This document shows positions 9,478-19,200 of a stretch of DNA of 24,620 nt, piece after piece. How positions within the stretch are numbered: position 1 is the first letter of the stretch; each line of letters opens with the position of its first letter. Source of the DNA: a virus. A model generated the notes under the pieces. The model was not told where the DNA came from and ran no database searches. It saw nothing but the letters and a program-made list of their open reading frames with translations. A program made the position numbers and the translations under genes. Where the stretch lies: IMG/VR virus record IMGVR_UViG_3300010151_000154, positions 1 to 24,620 of that record. One strand, written 5' to 3'.

Positions 9478-9885
9478 ATGGCAGTTGGCTTTTCTCCAAA
9501 ATTACCGTTGCAGCCCGATCCTACTGATGGGTTTTTTAAACTCAACAAAACTTTAGGAGAAGTTATTAAACAAAATTTAAAAATGCTAATTCTGACAACC
9601 CCAGGAGAGCGCATGATGAACCCAGACTTTGGAGTAGGCGCCAGAAATTTTTTATTTGACACAAAAATAGGAACTTTTCAAAGCCTTAAGACTACAATAA
9701 TCACGCAAGTGCGACAATTTATTCCCTTTATCAAAATTATCGATATTCATTCATCTAATAAAAAGCGGGATGAAGCACAAATACATAATTATTCAGAAGA
9801 ACAACGCATGGGGCTTGTGGTTAATTATTATATTCCAAATTTAAATTTGAGAGATACTTTAAAAGTAACTGTTACTAGTGTTTAG
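9478..9885 (+). CDS. Baseplate wedge protein, gp25/GpW family
   Basis: The 135-residue length matches T4 gp25 (132 residues) and its relatives P2 GpW and type VI secretion TssE. The family signature is clear: a helix (LNKTLGEVIKQNLKMLILT), then PGER at 42-45 followed by MMNPDFG (46-52) and a hydrophobic LF pair, and a C-terminal beta region ending in VTVTSV. In this family the protein joins the wedge to the sheath-initiating ring of the contractile tail and has no lysozyme activity despite older annotation. It has a good ribosome binding site (AAAGGA) and is followed after 27 bases by the gp6-like gene, the usual W-J order. Assignment is from the motif and length; both are convincing. Confidence 0.9.
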   Translation: MAVGFSPKLPLQPDPTDGFFKLNKTLGEVIKQNLKMLILTTPGERMMNPDFGVGARNFLFDTKIGTFQSLKTTIITQVRQFIPFIKIIDIHSSNKKRDEAQIHNYSEEQRMGLVVNYYIPNLNLRDTLKVTVTSV

Positions 9886-9896
9886 TTATAGTTAAC

Positions 9897-9900
9897 GAGG
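9897..9900 (+). promoter_or_regulatory. Weak ribosome binding site GAGG for the gp6-like gene
   Basis: GAGG (within CGAGGA) lies 12 bases before the ATG at 9913, a rather long spacing. No better site exists in the 27-base gap, and the ATG is placed correctly for the conserved N-terminus of the family. Confidence 0.45.
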
Positions 9901-9912
9901 AAAAACTAAGAG

Positions 9913-11703
9913 ATGCCGAAGAAAAAACCATCTATAAACTATACGAGTCGCGACTTTAATTCAATCAGAGCGGATCTAGAATCTTACGTTAAAAGATATT
10001 ATCCGGACAATTACAAAGACTTTACAGAAGCTTCTTTTGGCTCTCTAATGCTAGATACGGTTTCCTATATTGGGGATATGCTATCTTTTTACGTCGATTA
10101 TCAAACTAATGAATCATTTTTGTCTACCGCAATGGAGTTTGATAATGTATTAAAACTAGGCGGAGAACTTGGATATAAGTATAGACCTTATCCGTCTTCT
10201 TTCGGTACGTGCAACTTTTATGTAACCGTTCCCGCCGAATCAAATTCACCAGCACCAGACGATAACTATAAGCCCGTTTTAAAGAAGGGTTCAACTTTTA
10301 ATTCCACCGCAGGTACCATTTTTACACTTTTAGAAGATGTCGATTTTTCAAAGAGCACCAATCCAATCCTGGTTGCTTCGCAGAACTCCTCAACGGGCCT
10401 CCCACTTACTTATGCCGTGCGCGCCGCAGGCCAAGTTGTTTCTGGCGAGTTAGCTGTGCAGGAAGTATCTCTCGGAGAATTTCAAAAGTTTTTAAGAATA
10501 GCTGTAAACGGACAGAATATTAGTGAAATAATTTCTGTGTTTGATGATAACGGAAACCAGTATTTTGAAGTTGACTATCTCACCCAAAATGTTATATATG
10601 TACCAATTTTAAACAAAGGAAGCAATTCTAGTACAGTTCCTTACATAATAAAACCTGTAGCTGTTTCTCGAAGATTTATGGTCGAAAGCACGCCAACCGG
10701 AATGTTTTTGCAATTTGGTTATGGTAGCGAAGAGACACCAGTAGAACTTAAAGACCCGGCAGAGGTTGTGTTGCAATTGCATGGCAAAGATTATTCCTCT
10801 GACACTTCATTTGACCCCTCTGTACTAAATGAAACAGACAAGCTTGGCGTCGCCCCTGCAAATACCACTTTAACAATAATTTACAGAATTAATACTACTG
10901 AAAATACAAATTCGGCGGCCGGCACAATAACTTCTGTACATGCCGCTGATTTTCAGTTTGCCAGCTCAGAAGCTCTAACCACAAGTAAGAAAAATCGAGT
11001 AATTGGTAGTCTTTCGGTTATGAACGAAGAGCCAATTGTGGGAGATGTAACTTTAGTATCTTCAGATGAAATCAAAACACGCGCGCTTGGAAACTTTGCC
11101 GCACAATACCGGGCAGTGACAAAACAAGATTATATTAATATAGCCTATAACATGCCAGCAAAATACGGGAAGATCAAAAGGGGTACCATCGAATTAGATT
11201 CCGATTCCTACAATCAGCGCAATTTAAATATGTACGTCATCTCGGAAGACTCAGATGGTAACTTGGTCGAAAGCAATAGCGCGCTAAAAAACAACTTAAA
11301 GACTTGGATCAATCGATATAGAATGATCAACGACACGGTTGATATATTAGATGCTAAAATTGCTAATATTGGCATAGATTTTAAAGCTTCAACATTCCCC
11401 GGCATTAATAAATATGATGTTTTAAACGACTCTGTAAGGGCACTTCAGGTAGTTTTTGATAAGACGTTTTATATTGGAGAGCCCCTTTTAATAACAGACA
11501 TATATCAAATCTTAAAAACAGTACCAAACTTAATGGATGTTATAGACGTGCAGATTACATTAAAAACTGGAGCATCGTATGCCGATTCTCCCATAAACAT
11601 TGAAGAAGCAATGTCTGCCGACGGAAGATTTATAATTGCGCCAGTGGATACAGTTTTTGAAGTCAAGTTTCCAAATGCAGATATAGCAGGAACAATAGTA
11701 TAA
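9913..11703 (+). CDS. Baseplate wedge subunit, T4 gp6/P2 GpJ family (Baseplate_J-like)
   Basis: The protein has 596 residues (T4 gp6 has about 660). Its N-terminus carries the motif chain typical of T4-like gp6 proteins: INYTSRDFNSIRADL, YYPDNYKDFTEASFGSLMLD, then YIGDMLSFYVDYQTNESFL and a following helix (about residues 8-95). A long beta-rich middle part follows. Near residues 385-426 is the Baseplate_J-like core segment with RAVTKQDYINIAYNMP and a KYGKIKRG turn. The C-terminus again looks alpha/beta (VFDKTFYIGEPLLITDIYQIL). In contractile tails this protein forms the iris-like ring of the baseplate, with two copies per wedge joined by one gp7/GpI. It follows gp25 and its stop overlaps the next start (TAATG). 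The whole chain is intact. Function comes from the known family; the assignment is strong. Confidence 0.92.
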   Translation: MPKKKPSINYTSRDFNSIRADLESYVKRYYPDNYKDFTEASFGSLMLDTVSYIGDMLSFYVDYQTNESFLSTAMEFDNVLKLGGELGYKYRPYPSSFGTCNFYVTVPAESNSPAPDDNYKPVLKKGSTFNSTAGTIFTLLEDVDFSKSTNPILVASQNSSTGLPLTYAVRAAGQVVSGELAVQEVSLGEFQKFLRIAVNGQNISEIISVFDDNGNQYFEVDYLTQNVIYVPILNKGSNSSTVPYIIKPVAVSRRFMVESTPTGMFLQFGYGSEETPVELKDPAEVVLQLHGKDYSSDTSFDPSVLNETDKLGVAPANTTLTIIYRINTTENTNSAAGTITSVHAADFQFASSEALTTSKKNRVIGSLSVMNEEPIVGDVTLVSSDEIKTRALGNFAAQYRAVTKQDYINIAYNMPAKYGKIKRGTIELDSDSYNQRNLNMYVISEDSDGNLVESNSALKNNLKTWINRYRMINDTVDILDAKIANIGIDFKASTFPGINKYDVLNDSVRALQVVFDKTFYIGEPLLITDIYQILKTVPNLMDVIDVQITLKTGASYADSPINIEEAMSADGRFIIAPVDTVFEVKFPNADIAGTIV

Positions 11704-13232
11704 TGGCCATTAAAAGATATACAGCAGATGCTGATACAACAATAACAAATGCCTACAAAGCAAACTTGTCCACCCGCGGCGTGAGCGGCAACATGGGACA
11801 ATCAGATATTCTTGAAGTTTTTTCAATCTATGCTCAAGCTTCGACAGCCTCATCGGAATTAGAAAGAATATTGATTAAATTTCCTGTAACTGGCACTAGC
11901 GCCGGCTATATTTCTTATGATAGATCCCAAGGGGACATTCCATCATCAGGCAGTGTGTCCTTTTATTTAAGATTGTTCAATGCTGAGCATTCACAAACTA
12001 CCCCTAAAAATTATAATTTAGTAGTTGACCCCGTTTCCCAGAGCTGGGATGAGGGCCTTGGGCTGGATATGGAAGAATATTCTGATGAAGACGCGTCCAA
12101 CTGGATTACCGCTAGCATCGATGGAAGCACCTCCACCCTTTGGTCCACCGCCGGCGGCGACTATCTGATAGATTCTTCCTCTTCTTTTACTGCTTCTTTC
12201 ACCACGGGCTTCGAAGACATGGAGTTGGATATCACCACCCTAGTTGAACAGTGGATAAGTTCTAGCAACAACAACCAAACTGATTTTGATATGGGGCAGA
12301 AGTCAAATTATGGTGTTGGCGTGCATTTAAAAAGCAGCGAAGAAAGCGCCACAAAGTCTTATTATACTAAAAAGTTTTTTGCAAGAGGATCACAATTTTT
12401 CTTTAAGCGCCCAGTTATTGAAGCTCGTTGGGATTCTTCCAGAAAAGATAATAGAGGAAGTTTTTATTACAGCAGCTCGATGGCACCCGCCGCGGATAAT
12501 TTAAATACAATCTATCTTTACAATTATGTTCGTGGTCAACTAAAAAATATTCCCGGTATCGGCGCGAGCGACCCTATATATGTCAGCCTCTATTCAGGCT
12601 CGGCCGCCAATTCGTCACCATCCGGCTCAAAGCTATTGTTAAGCACCGGCGGCACAGTAGACTCAGGCGATCTTTATAATGCAACAGGCGGCTTTGTGGC
12701 CACGGGAATTTATTCAGCTTCTCTTGCCTTTACGGGCTCTGGTTCGTTAACGAAAGTGTTTGATGTGTGGCACAGCAGCAGTGTTGAGTATTTTAGTGGC
12801 ACAATAGATCCAAAGAATTTAACCCAAACTTGGCCCGGGCAAGCTTTTAACCCGAGCCAACAATATGTGTCTAAAATTACAAACTTAAAATCTTCATATA
12901 CTACTAAAAATAAAGCGTCGCGCATGCGATTATATACGCGTAAAAAAGACTGGAATCCCAACATCTATAGCGTTGCGTCAGCAGTTGCTCCTATCGATTT
13001 GGTTGACGATGCTTATTATAAATTAATTCGTGCTACTGACGGCTTTGAGATAATTTCTTATGGCACCGGAAGCGACAATAACACAAGACTGTCTTATGAC
13101 GCTAGTGGCAGTTATTTTGATTTAGACATGTCAATATTAGAGGCAGATTCTTCATATACAATTAAATTTATTTATTATCTTAACGGTCAATATGCCGAAC
13201 AGCCCGAAGAATTTACATTTAGAGTAGAATAA
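11703..13232 (+). CDS. Beta-rich virion protein with DNRLRE-like N-terminal domain
   Basis: The protein has 509 residues. Its ATG overlaps the stop of the gp6-like gene by one base (TAATG), with AGGA at 11688-11691, so it is probably translationally coupled. Residues about 4-190 resemble the DNRLRE-type jelly-roll domain of secreted and surface proteins: ADADTTITNAY near the start, then an SELERILIKFPV strand, then a Gly/Ser-rich strand pair and WDEG at 115-118. A second part (about 250-509) is rich in Ser, Gly, Tyr and Thr with alternating strands, and ends in two Ig- or FnIII-like strand runs (SSYTIKFIYYL and EEFTFRVE). No signal peptide is seen, as expected for a virion protein. It sits between the two wedge components, so it may be a wedge-bound accessory or receptor-facing protein. 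The DNRLRE likeness is a pattern judgement; the function is inferred. Confidence 0.55.
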   Translation: MAIKRYTADADTTITNAYKANLSTRGVSGNMGQSDILEVFSIYAQASTASSELERILIKFPVTGTSAGYISYDRSQGDIPSSGSVSFYLRLFNAEHSQTTPKNYNLVVDPVSQSWDEGLGLDMEEYSDEDASNWITASIDGSTSTLWSTAGGDYLIDSSSSFTASFTTGFEDMELDITTLVEQWISSSNNNQTDFDMGQKSNYGVGVHLKSSEESATKSYYTKKFFARGSQFFFKRPVIEARWDSSRKDNRGSFYYSSSMAPAADNLNTIYLYNYVRGQLKNIPGIGASDPIYVSLYSGSAANSSPSGSKLLLSTGGTVDSGDLYNATGGFVATGIYSASLAFTGSGSLTKVFDVWHSSSVEYFSGTIDPKNLTQTWPGQAFNPSQQYVSKITNLKSSYTTKNKASRMRLYTRKKDWNPNIYSVASAVAPIDLVDDAYYKLIRATDGFEIISYGTGSDNNTRLSYDASGSYFDLDMSILEADSSYTIKFIYYLNGQYAEQPEEFTFRVE

Positions 13233-13233
13233 T

Positions 13234-16200
13234 ATGAGCACAGACTACAAAAAAATATTTGGTCAAAAAGATATTATTTTGACACAAGTTGATAGAGACA
13301 CTTTAGCTTCTGAGGCCGAATCTGTTGAATACATGTTTGAGTATTTCAACAGAAAACAAAGATTTATTCCTCCTGTTGACTTTACTAAGCCAAAATATTT
13401 TGCTAGATTTGGGTCCGCTGAAAAATATTATATCGACTCTATCGAAAGAGTTTATGAAACATATCCTTATGATGGCTCACTAAAAGAAAGAATACAGTGG
13501 GAATTAAGTTCCTCTTATTTAGATCTCCATTTATTTGAAAATGAATACCCTAGAACTAATGGGTATGTTATATTTTCTGCTGATGGCTGGGGCACTTTAA
13601 GCTCAACCAATAGTGGCTACGGGCAGCCCGCGTCGTCGGAATACATCTTCATCAAAGGAGGTCCACACACCTCTCAGCGCAGCAAAGAAAAAGATATCCA
13701 AGACACAGATGGAACTTATAAAAGCGGTTACGCCAACATTTGGGATCCGGATAAGAACAGAGAATGTAATTTAAAAATTGGCGGTGTTACTGGGAACACT
13801 GTTGAGTTTTGGATGAAAAAGAGTGAATTTGTTAAGACGCTAACTGGCCGCGAAGTAATATTCGATCTTTATACAAGCGAGTATATCTCTTCTAGCGATA
13901 ACTACGGGCGCCTCACAATTGAAATGACAGGCACAACGAGCGCCTCTCCATTCAGGGTTACATATATGTCGGGGACTGCTGGGTTTTCGTATGAAACCAT
14001 CGGATCTTCGATTACTACATCTTCTGTCGCGGATGACGCATGGCACCATTATGCATTTGCTTTTAAAAATAGCGGCAGTGTTGTGGAAACTAGCTTGTTT
14101 GTTGACGGCGCCTGCAATGAAACAGTTTTTACTGGTTCCGCCGTTAATAATGTTAGCGGCAACCTAAACGCAACCATCGCTGCATTAGCTGCAGCCCCAT
14201 CTGGCACCTTTACACCCGCCGTCGGCTGGGGCAAACTTTCTGGATCACTAGACGAATTCCGCTTTTGGAAAGCCCAACGTACCTCTCAGCAAATTGGCCG
14301 ACAAATGATTGAGCCTGTTGGTGGCGGTACGAATACGGATGATGCAAATACTACCTTGGGGGTATACTATAAGTTTAATGAAGGCATCACATTGACCGCC
14401 TCCACCGATCAAACTATTTTAGATTATTCTGGCAGAATAAGTAATGGTACTTTTGAGGGCTATAATTCCGCGGCGCGCAGCACGGGCTCGGCCATGGTTG
14501 ATTCGGGCAAGGTTAATAACGAGTTCAAGGACCCAATCCTTTATAGTTTCCACCCAGACGTGCTGTCCCTTAGAAAAACACGACAAGATGAAGGCCGCAT
14601 ATATGACTATTCCAATAATGCATCAATATACCATTCGCTGCCAACTTGGATTATAGAAGAGGATGAAGTTAGAGAACACTCTCCATTAAGAAATCTTACA
14701 CAAATTATTGGTAGCTACTTCGACACCTTAGCCAGCCAGATAGAATCTATACCGAAGTTCAAGCAAAAAAATTATTTAAGCTCCAGCTTCAAGCCATACC
14801 CCTTCGCAGACAGATTATTAGAATCTGTAGGCTTTTCATATTTCCCTGAATTGTTTTCGGATGCGACCGCACTTCAACATTTTAGAAATAGAGACGATGT
14901 ATCTCTCTTTAAACAAAAACTATATGATGTAAAAAACCGCATATACCAAAATATTTATAATAATATTGTTTATATATATAAAACAAAAGGAACAGAAAAA
15001 TCTTTTAGAAACCTTATTCGCTGCTTTGGATTAGATGACGAAATATATAAAATTAATACATATGGCAATCGCACGACTTACCAATTAAAAGATAATTATA
15101 CATCAGTAGCAGAGTTTAAAAAATATGCTAATTTCTCGTTAACTACCACTAAAAACGCAGTAGTATTTCCGTTTTCATCAAGCACCAATCCGAACTCTAC
15201 ATCATTTATTTCTGCTAGTCTGGGAGACGCTTTAGAGACCACTGGCGGCCTCGCCCTTACAATGGAGACTGAAGTAGCATTTCCGCGACGACACAGCCTC
15301 GCGGCCTCGAATACGGTAGTTCAAGCTGGGACGGGCAGTAGTAAATCTTTTAGAGCATTTTCGCCATTTAAAACAGCGTCCCTTTTTGGAATGCATCAAG
15401 TTGAGGGCACTACTGAGAACAATTTGACATGGGCAGCCACTGATTATGCAAATTTTCAAGTTTATGCGATAAGAGATACCGAATTTTCAAAGAGATGTCA
15501 ATTTGTGTTGACTGGAACAGCAGACTCCGTTATACCCACGCTCAGCAGTAGCTATTTTAATGCCGTTTTCGACGATACTCGATGGAATTTTTCTGTAGCA
15601 ATAAAACCAACAAAGTATCCCGAAGCAATGCTCCCAAGTGGATCCAGCGGATCGACATGGGATGTAGAATTTTATGGTGTAGAAAAAGTACTTGATATTG
15701 TAAAAAACGAATTTTTTGTAACATCCTCAATCACTACGATGCAGGGTACTCGATTTATGACAAACCCGAAGAGCGTCTATATCGGTGCACACCGCACCAA
15801 TTTTTCTGGGGGACTGCTACAAAGCTCAGATGGAAACATCTCTTCAACGCGCGTGTGGATGACTTATATCCCAACTGGCACAATAAAGCAGCACGCACAA
15901 GACGTAAAAAATTATGGCAGTCCAAACCCTTATAAGAGTGCGTATTTGTACCAGACGACCATGTCCGGAACGCGAGTACCAGAAATCCACACACTGGCTT
16001 TAAATTGGGAATTTAGCACCCTAACCACATCAGACGCTAGCGGCGAGTTTGTTGGTCATGACTTTTCTTCTGGGTCTACAAGCCTTCAAAACCGTTATAA
16101 CTGGATTGGCAATATCATAGGAAAACAATATTTACCAAAAGGATATGCATTCCCAACCGACTCTTCGAGTTCTATTAATAGAAAATATATCTATTCTGCC

Positions 16201-19200
16201 AAAAAACAATTACCAGAAATGGTTAATAGCTCAGACATGGTTAATATTTTGGAAGAAGACGACAAGTTTTTTAATAAAGTTAATTTGGCGCGCCCCACGA
16301 ATTATTATATGTATATTGAAAAAAGTATGTATCAGACCATATCTGAAGAAATGATAAAAATATTTTCATCGATCAAAGATTTTAATAATTTAATCGGAGA
16401 GCCAGTAAATAAATATCGAGACAATTATAAACACATGGAGAAACTCCGCGGCCTGTTTTTCGAGAGAGTCGGCAACACGGCTGATTTAGATAAATATATT
16501 GATTTTTATAAATGGGTTGATCAAACATTAGATTCGCTTCTTGGCAATTTAGTGCCCGCCTCCGCAGATATTAGTGATCAATATGGTAGTAATATTCGGA
16601 CGTTGGTAGAAAGCCATGTGCTGGAAAGAAATAAATATAAATGGCAGTACCCGACACTTGAAGACAAAACACCATCGGCAATTGAAGGGCACGTGCTTGG
16701 AATTAATGAGCTTACTTATAATTGGAAATTTGGCCATAGCGGCAGCGATCAGGGTCAGAAATGTCGCTGGTGGAAAGAAAGGGCAGAAAGAACAGATGCG
16801 TTGTCCAGCGGGGACACAAACATTGACAACGATAAACAAACAATATTAGATTCAATTAATAATGAAACAAATGCCAGTGATTATACTTTATACGACAACG
16901 CGAACAGCACAGCTTATTCTGGATCGACATATGCAATACGTCGTTTGGCAAAACCGTATAAGTTTGATGTGCGCGACACCAGAGCAATAAAAGGCGGTAT
17001 AAATTTTCACCCAAACAAAAAAGTCACTTACTATAAAGAAACTATGAAGCGTTTCGAACCCAACGAAATTGAGCCCTACATCGTCGTCGAAACATATAAT
17101 TTACCCGGGTGCGCGGATGATCTTTCTGGTTCAAATAAAGTAATTAAATTCCCGCTAGATGCAAACAACGCTAGTTTTAACCTGGACACTTTTAACAGAG
17201 CCCCCGGCAGCTTGCTGGCGCCTTTTAATATTATTAGCTCTTCTGTCGGGCCTCAAACGGGCTTGAGAGATCTTAGATCTGATGCAACACTTACCAACAT
17301 ACATCATGATGTTTATGGTCCGGACTATGAACATCCAATGCAAGGGCCTTTTACTGAAAAACATATTGGCGGAAATCAACATAGACACCACCCCGTAAAT
17401 ATCGGAAGCGATGAGCACCCAAACCGCGGTGAAGCGTGGTCTATCGATCAAGAAGGCGGCGCTTTGTCGGAGAATGGTGTAACTCTTATAAATCCTTTAA
17501 TCTCACAGGCGGATGGCGTAGGGTTGCAACTTCCAGATCCAAATTTACCGCGCGCAGTTTTCTTTAGAGAACCAATGGCCAAGCGCCCTGTAAATATTAG
17601 AAATATTCAGCAAGTAACAGGGTCTAGAATACTTGGCAATTATGTTAAAGATTATGAAATATTAATGACATCTGGTCGTTCAATTAATAATCGTTATTTT
17701 GTTAAAAACGAAGGAGTCTCTGGAAGCGCAGGTAACGTATTTGCCGTAAGCGGCGTTTTAGATTATAATCTACCCGGCGGAGCAGCCTCTACGGTTAACC
17801 GAACACAGGTAGTAAAAAATGGTGTAACTTCTTCTGTGCGCAATGACTATATTATTGTAAATAGATTTTCTGCTCCCGGCGACCCATCTACCATGGGATT
17901 AGGTTTCTTAGACATTGAATCTCAAGAATATTCAATTTATAATGCATTGCCATGGCGTAATTTAATTGTCAGAGAAAGTTTACATGAACTGTTTATTGAC
18001 CACACTAAACAGTTCGGCTTTTTCAGTGACGCTCAGAACTCAGCTAGTTGGGTATTGGCAGGTGAAACCTATCCCGGTACTAGCGGCTCAGTATCGGCAG
18101 CTAACTATGAAGGTAGCGCGTCCTTTCATAAGGTCAATAGAAATCCCCGACGCGTAATTAAATATAATGGAACTGGCGACGCGTCGCCCGTAGTGACGGG
18201 CACAACTTACGATAATTGGTATGTACAACATCAAATTCCACAAACAGATTTGCAATATGCTTGGATTACGTCAAGCATAGTTAGTGACTATACAGGGTCA
18301 GCACTTTTTGGCTTCGAACAGCCAAATTTTGACAACGCAAGCTTGGCTTCTACGGATATTACATTTTGTAGTGCTAGTGATTTTGGCGCATATTATGCCT
18401 CCGGCGATCCCCCCAACTGGGGGAAAACACGAGCCCTCGCCGGCGGCTTTGTTCCAACAGACTTTGTAGGAATAAATGCGAGTATATATGATCCTATTTC
18501 TGGAAGCGAAAATATTTTAGGATATCCAGCGAACCTGTCTGTATTAAATTACTTGAATTACGGCGCGCCAGATGGGACTACCACCGACGGCGATGACGCC
18601 TCGCCTCGTGCCGGCGGCTTCATTAATGAGTTCTCTTCGGAGAACAAAACACAAGTTTTAAATTCTCTTATTCTCCACCGCCAAGGGCCCTGTGGCTGGC
18701 CTTCATGGAAACAAACTAGAGGTGGCGAGCATCCTGTTATTCGCTCACACAGAAAAGAAAATCGGCTTTCATTTGCGAAAAATATTTCAATTGATAGCCA
18801 CGGTACGTTTGATCCACCCGCCCAAGGCTGGCGGAATTGGATCGATATTGGCGGAAAAAATCGAGATATTTTAGTATCCCAAATCGAACCGCCACTCTCT
18901 TCAAAATTCAAGCCGGTCACGCACAATTTACAAATTAAGACATCGTGGGGAGAAACACCAAACACAAACAAGATTAAAGTTCGCCATTCTTATGGAAACG
19001 AAAAAACCAATTTCCCCCAGAAAGTATTAGGGTCCATAGACTTGAATAAAGTAGACTATATCTATGTACCAGCCGGCCAAGCCGGCCAATTAATAAGCGA
19101 CCACCCAAAAACATTAATTTACGATTCTTTACATAAATTTATCACAAAACCAAGTACTGCAAATCCAATAGAAGAGTTTATCAATTTACAAATTGAAGAA

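Noticed and set aside
18558-18971. Antisense open frame of 137 codons opposite the 3097-residue gene
   Set aside because: No family likeness and no upstream signal; the sense frame is clearly the coding one.
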